Shown: in pieces, positions 24,572-36,800 of the stretch
Layout of the letters: each line of letters begins with the position of its first letter
Position numbering within the stretch: position 1 is the first letter of the stretch
DNA from: Arcuatula senhousia
Lineage: Eukaryota; Mollusca; Bivalvia; Mytilida; Mytilidae
DNA length: 64,000 nt
Assembly: GCA_963971305.1 (NCBI GenBank)
Contig: OZ020317.1
Span: forward strand, 17,130,001-17,194,000
Direction: 5' to 3'
Position numbers and translations under genes: made by a program
Notes under the pieces: generated by a model
The model's database searches: none
Told to the model about the DNA's origin: nothing
What the model saw: only the letters and a program-made list of their open reading frames with translations

Positions 24572-24819
24572 CTACAAGTATGAATCTCGAGGCGGAGGTG
24601 GTGTAAGGTATTTCTGGTGATTGTCCGAATCTTCTTGAGGACAGTTGGTAAATCTCAATCTCGTTTCCGAATTAAGTTCTGTCTGTGAGGTCGGACACGT
24701 TGAAGTGCGAACCACTGTTGTTGGTGACTTGCATATTCTTCCGCTGAATGCCAAAAATATAAACGGATTTGCACAGCTGTTCAATCCAGTAAGAAGAAGA
24801 ATAATTGTCATAGCAGCAC
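24572..24819 (-). CDS. Conopressin/vasopressin-type GPCR, exon 2 (TM7 and C-tail)
   Basis: This exon encodes residues 315-396 of the receptor begun at 30373. The acceptor reads CTTATCTGTAG immediately before GTGCTGCTATG. Joined to the single base left from exon 1, it restores T-S-A-A-M-T in frame. TM7 follows with TGLNSCANPFIF; the family's usual NPxxY is here NPFIF (residues 332-336, Tyr replaced by Phe). The cytoplasmic tail is about 55 residues, polar, Thr/Ser-rich, and ends in a proline run and DSYL. It lacks the paired cysteines that many vertebrate members use for palmitoylation. The stop is at 24572-24574. I am confident of the splice because phase, motif and conserved intron position all agree. 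Confidence 0.92.
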
Positions 24820-27800
24820 CTACAGATAAGATTAAAAATATGGAACAATTAGCGATATTATTGTTGATTGATTATATATAATTAATGTTTGCTTCATGCG
24901 CATATCAATAATTCAAACATAATAATGTTTCATTGACTCAGGAAACCAACGTGCTTTAAGAACCAGTAGATTTTGTAAAGGATTATTTTGTAGATTAGTA
25001 CTTATTGAAAGATTTTTTTTTAAACTTTTGATTGACGTACAGTCTTGATTTAGCATGTAATAAAAACGAAATTTGAAAAAAATACATGTGCACCCTAAGC
25101 GCGTGTTTATTTGTTTAATGTCAAAGCACTTAAACTGGAATAAATGAAATGATATCAAAGTAGTAAAACAAATAGTACAAAGCTTCATTTCCTTTATAGC
25201 TTTTAACATTGCATGTTTATCAAAATTAAGCCATCAACAATTTACATTGACGTTCATATCAAATCTTCTTACGCAGAAATCTTTTTTATGATATTGCGAA
25301 ATTTCCATTTGAATGGCATGACTTTTCTTTAAGAAACGGTAAAACTGTCTGACTTGGTTTCTCAGTGTAAAAAGTTATCACAATAAATCCTAACATTTGG
25401 AATAAATTTCCCAGACATACGCATTCTGGGGTTAAATAACTAGTTGTTCTTCATGGTCTATTGAACAATACGATTCCCTTTTAGCTGATTGTCATATCAA
25501 AACTTTTTATCTGTAGTGATGTTTTTGTTTTAGTATGTTTTGACTGTCAGATTTGAGCAGACATGATGATGTCCATTTGGGCATCAACAAATAAAGTGCA
25601 GCAAATTTGGAACAGAATAGAATTCTTGCCCTGGCGCCCAAAAACTGGAAACAATACTTTATATTGAGAATATGAACACTGTGTATACAGTAATTTAACG
25701 AAATGAATAAATACACATGACCAAGCAATGACGAAAATGGAAATTATAAAATCTACACAGGAAGACATGAAAACCTTTTCAACCAGTGGTCGATTTTGTC
25801 AAGAAAAAATGGTTTCTCTTGTCGACCTGTTGTTTAAATAGAGTAGACGTACATGAAGTACTATTACCTCATGGCGTCCTTAACTATAAGTATAGATCAA
25901 CTTCAGATTGATCTAAAAGTATATATGGGATTAAATTAATAACAAGGAAAACTAGAATTTTCATTGCGAGAAATAGCAGATGTATACCATTGCCCTGACG
26001 TTAACCGCATCTTTGACACTCTTGGCAGAAATTTGATTTTCCTTTTAAACTTTTGACTCTGTGTCAAAACTCGCCACCCTTCAAAAGTCCTAAATACATG
26101 TATCAAGTTATTTTTTACCAGCTACTGGCCAAGTGCTACGGGAAGCTTTCAGTTGCTTTTGAGGCTTGTGCCCATTCCAAACTGCTGTAAAACGTATATT
26201 TTCAATTCGTTTTTTTTCATTCTTTTTCATTGAATCCCTCAATTAATTCTGTCAACTAAATGTGTCAATAGATTTTATTGCTTTGATACAACGTTATAGG
26301 GGGTCAAAGTTGGACAACGCCCCACAAAAATAATTTTTCTTTTTTTTTTTTGATTTTCAAAATATTTTCTTTATTTGAATCCTTGTAAAATCCTGTCTGC
26401 GTTTTTTAATCAAATTTGCCATATTTCTTAAGCTTTACAGTATTTGAGAAATCAGGGGCCAAAGAAGCAAAAAATGTCAAATAAAAGAGTTTGCATGCGG
26501 ACATTTTCAAAACAGTGACATTTTCACTTTGTCAAAAGAGCGATATATCGAAACAGCGACAAACATGCATCAAAACAGCGACAATGTGTGTTATCAAAAC
26601 AGCGACATTTACCTGTATATTTTTAAATAAAGAATAAGTAAATGATGAAAGATATAACAAGGAGTTTGCTTCCTAGAGACAAATAATTTAACACGACTAA
26701 ATTTGCAAAAAAAACTGACATAACTGATGCTGCTGATGAGAGGTTATACAACTTGAAATTTCGATATACAGCATATAACCATATTAACCGTTTTATACCG
26801 TTTTTGATATGTTTATTTTTCAACATTAACTACCATAGCCATTGCATGTTCAAAAGTTAGTTCCTAACTTTCTTTATTTAAAAGTTTTATTCATGTAAGA
26901 GGCAACGTTAAAGTTGCAATTAACCACCCTCTTTCTGTTTACTAAACATTATGTCTTTGTATATTTTCTTTAATGTCTACATGTACCTGTAAATCTTATG
27001 TCGTTATTAATTTTAATATACGATTTTAAGAAAATCCAATTAAATATGTCGCTGTTTCGACTACAGAAAAAGTCGCTGTTTTGATTGTCGCTATTTTGAC
27101 AAGTCGCTGTTTTGATATAGCCCCTTTGCATATATTGATATTAATATGTCAAATATGCATATTTCATTTAAAATCTACCACAGAATACATGTGTCAAACT
27201 CCTTTTTGAGTCCACCATGGTCTGCTTGTGTCCAAAGCAATTGACTTTCCATATTGGGCCTCCAACGTACAGGTTTCAACATATTGGGGCCGTATAATGC
27301 TGACTGACTGGGGAGTTTAACGTCGTGACTATATATATAGGTCTGCAGTAACGTCATAATGCTGCGCTCGGTGAAGCTTTTTAAGTACTATTCCACATAA
27401 GGATCAGGCAGGGGGTGGTACATCGATAATTTCCAATTTCAGATTTTGGGGTATAGATGCATTCATTTTACCATAAAAACAAACCCAATGCAGTTTTTAC
27501 ATCTTAATATGTATATGGTGCCTAGATATTTTTTGACTGGTTATATAGGAAAAAAATATGGCGGGAAATTTTCCCGTACTTTTCACTATACAATGTAACT
27601 AAATTTTGACTGGTAATATCTCAAAAACCCAAGATAGACTGAAAAATTTATTGGTCAAAACAAAGTTTACTGGGGTTGCTTTACCTAATTCTGTTGAAAT
27701 TTTTTTGTGTATTTATTATCGACGTGCCACCCTATTAATGCTATCTGCCTGATTCTTAGAAAAAGTAGTACTTAAATGATCTTTAAGTTTGAAGTTTATA

Positions 27801-29430
27801 AGTTGAAGGAATTCATCAAGGCAAACAAAACAGTGTTGACAGTGATCAATACATCTGAGACTTGTTGGTCTCCATGGGTTCCTCGAGAAACTTAATATGC
27901 TATGTAGCGTTAGAAATATAAATTCCATTATGTTTTGCACTTATTTTTTTCTCGTGACTTCTAATTATATCTTATTTGCACAACTTACATCTTACAATAA
28001 GATCAACGGCACACATACATTAATACACATACAATAATTATGACAGTAAACATTATACAAATCACAGTATAATACAAATTTATATACTTATTTCACCAGA
28101 CCAACATTCATACCAGAAAATCAAATGAAACTTTATTTGGCCCCTGTCCTCAGTTCAGACTGATTTATAAAAGATCCTAAACATTTCACTTGCTGTGTTG
28201 TAAGCGGGTTTAAGATATTTTGTATTTTAGAATCTGTAGAGTTTACAAACCAGACGTTTAAAAAATCATCATTTTTTATCCTATTATTTCTTTTTGCTAC
28301 ATATAACACATGTTTGAAGCCGACTGTCTGCCTTTCAATTAACATTTAAGCAAGAAGAAAACATACAAGTGCTTAGCTCTAATAAAACAGACATGATAGC
28401 AATTCCGGGAAAATCGTTGTCTTTATTTCTATCCGTAATGGATTTAGCATGTTGGTGCCATAATCTCTTTACAAAACACACAATAAATGGAACTAAATAA
28501 CAGATAAAGACCATGAACGCAAATTGAAACAAATTTACGGCCTCGAATTAATGGTATTTATCTCGCTAGGCTTCCTTTAACGTTTGAAAATTAATGGGTA
28601 ACAAATATCCTTCGGTTCTCACTGATAATATCTCTTGGAAATTTAGAGAGTACAAGCGAAAAGAAAGTTAAATCTCTAAGAACAGTATGCAAAATCCTGA
28701 TGTATGTTTTGAGTATAAGCCTGTTAGATTAAAACCTTTATACTGAAGAATGGGCATTGTAAATTAGATTTACAGGTACATATAGTATATAAATTCCATA
28801 TTAATAGATAATAATTAGACATATCTGAACAAGTCAATTTAAAGGCTTGTCGAAATATTCATTCCTTTTAAGACATGAACCCCTGCAGTCAATTAAGACT
28901 TTTTAGAAATCATTATCTTAACGAGTCTGAAACGATTGCAAGGTGCCCACTTTATTTGGACATTAACTGAAAGTCTTAACAAGGCTGGACATGTTGTTTA
29001 GACAAATTCAATATAAATTGTTCTTCACTGACCATTTTAGATGATTTCAAAAGTACAAGGAAATGAGTTTTATATAGGCTATAAATTAGACCAAATGAAT
29101 CTTTATGCTTACACTAGGAGCCTAAAATATCAAAATGCTGAAAAAGACCTATTAAGGCTCCATTCGGTCCGTCATGGTACATCGATAGTGTATTTCTGTC
29201 ATATCTGAACAAGCGTTTATTGGCTTCAGTATTTCTGGTTGTACAAGAACCGAGTTCCTGAAAATATACATAGCCTTGTTGACAGGACTATCTACTAGGG
29301 GTGAATATAGGGGTGTATATAGAATCTGTGTGTTGAGGAATGGACTTGATAAGGTGTATTTTTTTTTCTGTCGCTCTCAAAATTACCCAGAAATGACTAA
29401 ACCTGATGTTATCTTTTTTATTTTACTTAC
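24820..29430 (-). other. Intron of the GPCR gene (4.6 kb)
   Basis: The donor GTAAGT lies at 29425-29430 and the acceptor TAG at 24820-24822, both read on the minus strand. The intron interrupts a Thr/Ser codon between TM6 and TM7, where vertebrate vasopressin/oxytocin receptor genes also have an intron. It contains a foldback element (26498-27124) and several small frames on both strands (for example 25507-25768, 27716-27940 and 28133-28345) that show no motif and are not called. Confidence 0.88.
26498..27124. mobile_element. Foldback-type element with TCAAAACAGCGACA arm repeats
   Basis: The left arm (26498-26613) holds several copies of TCAAAACAGCGACA or close variants. The right arm (about 27046-27124) holds the inverse TGTCGCTGTTTTGA variants. 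The arms enclose about 430 bp with no gene. The flanks read TTTGCATG (26490-26497) and TTTGCATA (27125-27132), a candidate 8-bp target duplication with one mismatch. The outer ends are CGGACATTTTCAAAACAG on the left and GGGGCTATATCAAAACAG on the right (inverse). No transposase is present, so it would depend on another element. It sits in the GPCR intron. Confidence 0.7.
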
Positions 29431-30373
29431 TAGTAAATGGCGCTGTCATATCGTATACAGACCACATCTGTGCTACAAAGAATGGTCCCCAACAAAGTAG
29501 ATAGCAGGTAACAACCGTTATTGTCATTTTGATTGTCTTTACTTTCGACTTTGAGACTCTCTTTGTGTGAACTCGAGGTTGGATTATTTTTGAGCGGTCG
29601 CTGACCATCCCTGAACAGTTTCCGTTTCCGTTTTTACCATGTGCATTTTTATTACCTGTTCTATTGTCCGTAGATTTCCATACAACGTAGCATATCCTTC
29701 CATATGTTAAAACTAAAGCAAAGAAAGGAATAAGGTATATTGAAACAAAAATCCAAGTAATATAAACTTGCAAATGGTAAAAATTTCCGATGCTTAACGA
29801 TTCCCAACAGTCGTATTCTCCACTTCCGGGGGCGATCTCAACATACGAAAAGAATATCAATTGAGGAATAGAGAAACAGAATGACAAAAGCCAAGCAATC
29901 GAGACCATAAAATGGACTCGTTTAATTGTCCAAGTCTGACTGTTAATGGGGTAACAAATAGAAAAATATCTATCAAGTGCAGTTGTTATCAACACATAAG
30001 ATGACGCATACATCGAGATTAATTGGGTGTATTTTACACCCTTGCATAGAATATTGTTCCCTTGAAACCTATACGTTATGTCCCACGCAAATTGGGGGAG
30101 CTGGTTAAAGAAGGCCAACGATAAATCTGCTATGCACAAATGAATTATGAACCATTGCATCCGAGTCAATTTTTTCCGATGATATTTTAACATAACAATA
30201 ACTAAAATGTTCCCGATAACCGCTGTTATAATCATTATCGCCATGACAGCAAGTTCAACTTTTGCCAGAATCTCATCTCTGCCAAATGAGTTTGTACTTC
30301 TGTTTCCGGTCTTATTTGACATGTCTGTTACGGTAATGTTGAAAAATGGCATTGAAACTGTTTCATTGTCCAT
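29431..30373 (-). CDS. Conopressin/vasopressin-type GPCR, exon 1 (N terminus to TM6)
   Basis: This is a predicted plasma-membrane receptor for a vasopressin/oxytocin-like neuropeptide (conopressin or cephalotocin in molluscs). Exon 1 encodes residues 1-314. The extracellular N terminus has NxS/T sites at N3, N12, N20 and N24. TM1 is about 39-63 with GN; TM2 has D83. The first extracellular loop reads TYRFQGNNILCKGVKY, typical of the family. C110 can pair with C189 in loop 2. TM3 ends in DRY (134-136) followed by FSICYP. TM5 is about 201-226. The third intracellular loop is basic and Asn/Gly-rich. TM6 has CWGPFF (294-299) and then AQMWSVYD. The ATG at 30371-30373 lies 7 bases inside a likely splice acceptor (TATATTTCAG), implying an upstream noncoding exon. 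The ligand assignment follows from the family; no binding evidence is visible. Confidence 0.93.
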
Positions 30374-30380
30374 ATTTTAT

Positions 30381-30390
30381 CTGAAATATA
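30381..30390 (-). promoter_or_regulatory. Likely splice acceptor of a 5' UTR intron of the GPCR
   Basis: TATATTTCAG with a preceding T-rich tract lies just upstream of the ATG on the minus strand. This suggests that the promoter and first exon are further away (above 30390). I could not identify the upstream exon. Confidence 0.55.
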
Positions 30391-30880
30391 CAAAAAAGAA
30401 TTTAAACATGTTGAATTTGTAAGGTCATTGAAGCATGTAGCTAAACTTTTAAACGTGAGTTTTACTAGAAAGATCCTAATGCAATGATTTTCTACTCGAC
30501 CATTGATCACCTTACTTGAAATAAAAGAAAATAAATAAAAGGAATATAAATAAAAGCACCTTTATACCGAATTTGCTTTAAAAAGAATAAATTTGTCACA
30601 TATTTCACGAATCACCTAGTAACTTATTTATATGTAAAGAGCATTAAGCAAGAACAATAAAATCCAGATTACTTGAGGCTTTGTTATTCATATTTGATTT
30701 TTAACCATTTATTACATTCCCACCTGCTGTTGCTTGTTAACATTATTGCATTCTAATTGTGATGTTTACAACCCATATAGCTATAATGATCAATTAAGAA
30801 ATGAATGTTATTTCCTTACATCTGAATTTATTGCTTTCAGAGAAAAAATAGATTTTAAAAAAAATTAACAATTAGAATAT
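30391..30880. other. AT-rich sequence upstream of the GPCR coding exon
   Basis: No further coding exon is recognisable. Any untranslated first exon and promoter cannot be located by inspection. Confidence 0.35.
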
Positions 30881-31235
30881 ATGAGACCACCAAAGGCAAC
30901 AAGATAAAAACGTACACTCATATTTCACCCTACAAGATCGAGAGACCACCAAAGGCAACAAGATAAAAACGTACACTCATATTTCACCCTACAAGATCGA
31001 GAGACCACCAAAGGCAACAAGATAAAAACGTACACTCATATTTCACCCTACAAGATCGAGAGACCACCAAAGGCAACAAGATAAAAACGTACACTCATAT
31101 TTCACCCTACAAGATCGAGAGACCACCAAAGGCAACAAGATAAAAACGTACACTCATATTTCACCCTACAAGATCGAGAGACCACCAAAGGCATCAAGAT
31201 AAAAACGTGTACTAATATTTCATCAAACAAGATCG
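30881..31235 (+). repeat. 59-bp tandem repeat, six units
   Basis: The unit begins GAGACCACCAAAGGCAACAA and contains ACGTACACTCATATTTCACC. Copies start at 30881, 30940, 30999, 31058, 31117 and 31176. The first five look identical by eye. The last has several changes (GGCATCAAG, ACGTGTACTAATATT, CATCAAACAAG). Near-identity implies recent expansion. Confidence 0.95.
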
Positions 31236-31239
31236 AGAA

Positions 31240-33280
31240 CTTCTAGTATAATGAATTATTTAGGGCGAGGAAAAGCTGTAAGTGGCATTTGAATGTCATA
31301 AATCCGAAAAGACCGAAACAAAATCAGTTGACAGAAAAGACCACAACAAAATCTGAACAACCAAAACACGGAAACAAAACTGCAGCTAGCAATGCGAACC
31401 TAGTTGGTAACGCGAGTAAACTCATGTGCTGCTGAAGAATTATTTTAACAGAACCTTGCGAATATCAAGTTAGTGTAAAAATACAAGATACCAAAGCAGT
31501 ATTATAGAAAACAGTATAATTTGGTTATCATACTGTTGATAGTAGCCTCTCAACAACAATATTTAAATAAAAACCTTGAAAGGTCGAAGACAAAAAGTAT
31601 TGAAAAGTACTCAAACCCAAAACGTTCGAACAGGGAAGCCAAATCCAACACCGAGGATATCGACCTTGTGCACTACAAGGAAACAAACCTGGTGTTTTAA
31701 ACAATCTAGTACAACCAGTTTAGTAGCTGAGAAAATAGTTAGATAAATAAAAATCACAAGATGCGTTTATGTAAAAAAACAAGTACATGTCAGATTATCA
31801 AATACGAGATCATATTTTGTCTAACCTTTCAAAACTGTGAAAGAGCTATCCATAGACCTAAATAACAAATATGTCACGATAATCTGGTGGAGGTAGGCAG
31901 TTGAAAAATGTACAAAAACACATTTAAGATGTCTACACAAAAGTTGTTAGAACAAAAGGCTGTGACCAAAAAACATGGACTATACTTTATATCTATTTTA
32001 ACGGATAGAAGCAAATTTACGCTTCCACATTGATAGCATTATCATCCAAAATCAATACAATCACAAAACACAAAATATAACCACCAATTATTTTCTGGGC
32101 AAATAGACAGCGGGTGTCAAATTGAAGATGCAACTTTGGAGATTTATTGCTAAAGATCTGTATGTTTCTCCATAATTGTTTGTATTGCGTGAACCGTTTA
32201 TTGAATTAGCTTCCGAGTAATATGTGACCAGGGGAAGTAATTTGGGAAATGTCTATAAGATTGTGGGATTAGATTTCTTCTTAGATGTCACTAACATGAC
32301 AGGCAATAGACGGTGCAAAATAAACTTTGTCTCAAACTCGGTTTGTAATATCCAGATATAATAGATAGATATATGGTATAGAATGATCTTTGTATCAAAT
32401 ACAGTTTGATCAAATCAAGATATACGACACTATCAAAATAAATAACATAGAATGGTCAATCATTTAAGTTTGTTGTAGCATTGTGTTTATAACTCTATTA
32501 TAGGGGTATTCCATGAATATTGGTGAACCTAATTCCAAGCAGAATTGTTTATCCCTCAAGCTAACGATTGCAATAAAGTAAGTATAAAAATCAGTAATTC
32601 TGTATCGATGATGTCGACTTTATTTTGTATATATTCGTGCAAGGTTATATTGTAATAAAAAATGTTTTTATTATTTAAAAAAATGGTTACAATGCATTCA
32701 GAAAGGAAGGAAGGAATACCATGAAATGAATTAAGAATTGAATGTTTGTATTTAGATGTTTCATTGTTGTGTAAAACCTTTGACCGAAGCACATTTTGAA
32801 TGGAGCGCGCTAACGCTTTATGTCAAAAATATGTGGCCGGTCGACAGTTGTGCTACGGTCAACTGCAAAGAAAAATATAAAAAAATGTTTTTTATTGGTT
32901 ATGATTTTTTTGTTTTGTTTTATGTTGTATATTTGTAATTTTTTTATTTGCGCATGAATATCCAAATACAAATTCAAGTTGTGAGAATTTACCGACCCGG
33001 TAACGGCCTAGTGAAACAAGTGAGATTTCATCGAAATATGAAAGACGATTATATGCACGATAAATGTAATTATTCAAAGACAAAAATTAAAGTTAAAAAA
33101 AGAAACTTTATTACAAAACGGATTGTAACAAAGCTAATTGAACGCTTACTAAGTTACTTTCTAAAGGAAATAGTGTACTCTGAGTCTTTAACAAAAAGGC
33201 TAAAAAAGTACTTTTATTAAAAGAATAAGCAATAACAAAACAACCTTGATAAAAACCATACTCCAAACGTTGATGATAAC
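31240..33280. other. Intergenic sequence with a block shared with 44960-45060
   Basis: No gene is supported. AAGTACTCAAACC, a CACCGAGGAT motif and GTGCACTACAAGG-like sequence at 31605-31685 resemble 44965-45040 just beyond the large Penelope-like copy. They may belong to one dispersed repeat. The plus-strand frame at 32948-33220 is lysine-rich and featureless. Confidence 0.35.
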
Positions 33281-33332
33281 GATATCATAGACCTGTATAT
33301 TAAATTCTAATATACAGGTCTATGATGATATC
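33281..33332. repeat. Near-perfect hairpin around ATAGACCTGTATATTA
   Basis: ATCATAGACCTGTATATTA (from 33284) is followed after AATTC by its exact inverse TAATATACAGGTCTATGAT. GATATC lies at both outer ends with a small offset. It would be a 19-bp stem, part of a palindrome-rich stretch. Confidence 0.85.
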
Positions 33333-33446
33333 AATTCTAGGCAACACCTGAATGTTTTTTGTATGAATTTGCCCGGATGAAACAGCCGGAAGTGTCCAAG
33401 CCATATTTGACCAGTGTTCTGATATGGCCATATCAGGCGGCACGTG

Positions 33447-33501
33447 CTCACGAGAGGACTTGATATGGCTTTTTTCTGGGCCATGTCAAGTCCTCGCGAG
33501 C
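33447..33501. repeat. Hairpin around GAGGACTTGATATGGC
   Basis: CTCACGAGAGGACTTGATAT continuing GGC faces GCCATGTCAAGTCCTCGCGAG across a loop of about 10 bases, with two mismatches. Confidence 0.75.
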
Positions 33502-33736
33502 TCGTGTGACGTCATTAGTTCCGCCCTTTTAACAAACATGAGATGATGTTCAGATTATAATTGATTTTATAATGACTACAAAACAATAATACTAATTATA
33601 GAAAATTGAATATTCTTATATAATTATGTTTTCTCTTTTTTGGTGTGTAAAAGACTAGAGTGGGCTTTAGTCTTGTGTGGAAAATGATGTGATAAAGAGG
33701 TTATGACACAGAGTTTTTTAAATCAGATCTCATTTT

Positions 33737-33788
33737 GAGACTCCCATATTAGGTCGAGGGGTTAGCCGAGACCTAATATGGGAGTCTC
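33737..33788. repeat. 19-bp perfect hairpin around CTCCCATATTAGGTC
   Basis: GAGACTCCCATATTAGGTC at 33737-33755 is the exact inverse of 33770-33788, with a 14-base loop. Its right half plus the next 30 bases (CGAGACCTAATATGGGAGTC, then AATGATATGGGACC) resembles 44785-44830 (CCTCGACCTAATACGG, then AATGATATTGGACC). It therefore belongs to a dispersed family. Confidence 0.85.
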
Positions 33789-33899
33789 GGAATGATATGG
33801 GACCCGATATGGAAAACCCTGTGTAAAAATCTATATTTATCAACCCGAAGAAAATTATTTCACCGAGCCAACGTCGAGGTGGATATTATTTTTTAGGGT

Positions 33900-36800
33900 T
33901 GGTAAAACTGGTATTCACTGATAACAAAGTATATTTTATGAAAGTTTTATTATATGACTATCAAAAAAAAGGGAAAGAAATTCTCCTACAGAAAAAAAAA
34001 AAGAATAAAACGAAAACCCTTCACATTATAGAGCTAAAAATAATGTCAGTAAAAACTTTTAATTTTTTCTAAAAACAGTATTTGTACACGAATATGATGA
34101 AAGTGGAATCTTGATTCAAACCATATAAAAACATATGCAATTTTACCAAGAATAACTTATCTTGATAAATTAGGGTAACAAGTTCACCCAACGACGTCAC
34201 AGTCAAGATTATTTTTTAACGACTGAAAAGTGATAAATATTCTATTTTTAGCGACTCAAAAGTCAAAACTTTATATTAGTCTATTTTTAACGCTTTCACG
34301 GTATCTTAGGCCAATCAAAATGAAGATAAGTTTTAGTCATATGATAATGCATTTTATTTGTTTTTGTACCTAATGATAATTAAAACAACATACAGGGTCA
34401 TTGAAGTATGGAAAAATAAGTTTAAAATCATGCATGAATACAAGTTAATCGATGATTCAATATCATAAGGTGAACACCTGGACAAAATATGGTGAGTTAT
34501 AGTATATAAAATATGTAAAACTTTAGATTGGATGGTCTAAAGACATCAGATTTGGTGTCTTAGTTTTTATCCTAAAATGAGACAAAAGTTTAAAATAGGA
34601 ATGCTTCGAGAACACGACTTAAGACTATGACGGGTCTTTAGATGGTCTATAGACACGTCTTAGTCCTAAGATAGCTTCGAGAACACCGCCCCTGTATTGC
34701 AAATTACGGGTCAAGCAATACAATAACTAAACAAAAGTACGGATTGAACAATTAAAACAACATAACATCATCATATAAAAATTCATCAATTGGAATTAAG
34801 CATTAGCTGACATGGACCAGTTTCTCAATTTTAATGACTGTCGCATAAAGTCACACAGTTCAGCCAATAACTCATTTTTGGGACTAGTAGAATTAAATTT
34901 TATCAAGAGACATTAGGTTGGGGAAATGGTTATTATTGTTGTTTTTCATGTTTTCGAAAAACAGATTTCGTAAATTGTCATTATATGAACAATTCAGGAA
35001 AAGTGAAATTCAACTTATACATGACGTGGTGTAAATGGAGAGAGAATGGAAATTACAGCGATCTTCTACTAATTGGTCACGTATATTCCTTCTTAAAAGA
35101 AAACAAATATATTGATATTCTACTCACTGATCAATGCCTTTTACCCATCAACTATCATTTTATTTTTGTCTTGAAACCAGGTTGTCTGCCATGCCGAATA
35201 AATATATCCATATACTCAGATAAAATCAGGTTTTAATCGCTGTCGACACTAAATTGCTAATATTTTGATTAAAAGATTAAAACGGTAACAAAACTGAAAA
35301 TAAAATTGTACAAAATTATATTATAAGGTCAAAAAAATTATTTACACATATACCCATAACTTATCATTTGCATTTCATCAAATTTGCATTCTTTTTTCAT
35401 CTCTTTTTGCAAATATATATTTTCACCTATTGTAATTATTTCCTTCATTTATTATTTTTCTTTTTCAGTTTCCTATTTACTTGGAGGTCACATGACTTCA
35501 AGTCTTATCAATCGAATTCTAAAAAATATCCGCTAAATTTATCCCAGAACGTGTAACCTCGTCCAGATCCGGTTGAATATTGCACATTCGCTTTTTGGTA
35601 AAGTGTATTTATTTTTGGTCAAAGAGCTCTCTTAACTGTATTCAATCTGAGCTAAGTTATAATTTTCTCAGATTCAATAAAGCCACTAGTTCGTGTGCCC
35701 TGATAGAGAGCCAAAAGTAAACCGTGATAGAACGTAAACAGAGATGGATGTTCTGACCGCGTTTGAAGTTACTGAAGATTAATATTCTTTTGTTTTTTTA
35801 AGAAAAGCAGATTGGAGCTATGTGTTCAATCGTATAATGAAATGACACTTTCGTTGTCTTAGCCACTGGTTATGGGAAATAAAAAAATCTACGCTTACAG
35901 TACAAAAGGTGTGAGGGCTTCAGATTTGATTATTTCTCCATTGCAATCCCTAATGACAGACCAAGTTTCTAAGTTCCAGGTATTGTTTACGAGATAAAAA
36001 TTATTGAGATATGGATTGAGTGCACATAGCAAGTTTTAATGCATACACACAGTCATGATCATTCATGTACAATTTATCATAGAAAATGCACTCAATGCCA
36101 TTGAGTCAATGATTGGGTCTCATCCTGCACTCCCGTTAAAACAAATCCCAAATCCCGCTTTAACGGTGAAATAATGGACCAATCCTGAATTCCTGTTCAA
36201 AAATCAGACGACTTACCCCAGATCTATAGATGAACATGGAGAATGTATATAGCAACGTATTGTGACTTAGTAACATGTATTTTGCATTTGGGAACATTAT
36301 GATATATACTGATTAATTTATAATCAATCATGACAACAAATGACATTTCAATGTACCTTGTTCCAAAATTTGCAGACGATGTAAAGGTGTTGCACGAGTC
36401 AAACATATCTTGATTACAGATAAAGCGAATTTCGACATAGCCGTTTATACCTACAATGTCCAAGATCTAATCGAAAATTGATCCATGAGATTTGTTTAAC
36501 TAGCAAGAACCTTCAAGTGATATTAACTGCCAACATTTCTGGTGTATTTAAAAGAAAACAAATGACTTGATAAATAAAATAAGGGATAGTTGGTCTACCA
36601 TTCAGTTTAATATGTGAAAATACTATTATTTTCAGGTATCAACGCGTTTGGGAAATCAGTTCCGTCTCTGAAGCTATTGGTTACTTAACAAACAAATGGC
36701 TTCAACACCTTCTCATCCATCAGTGGTTTTATATAAAGGGCATAAACTTTTATTAACCCTTCTTTGTTAAAATGATAATTCAATTTCCAGTTTGTAATCC

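Noticed and set aside
27716..28345. Minus-strand frames in the GPCR intron as extra exons
   Set aside because: The exon 1 to exon 2 join is already in phase and complete. These frames share no similarity with the receptor and no other domain was recognised.
32948..33220. 90-residue lysine-rich plus-strand frame
   Set aside because: AAA-rich sequence explains the composition. There is no motif, and the surrounding DNA is noncoding.
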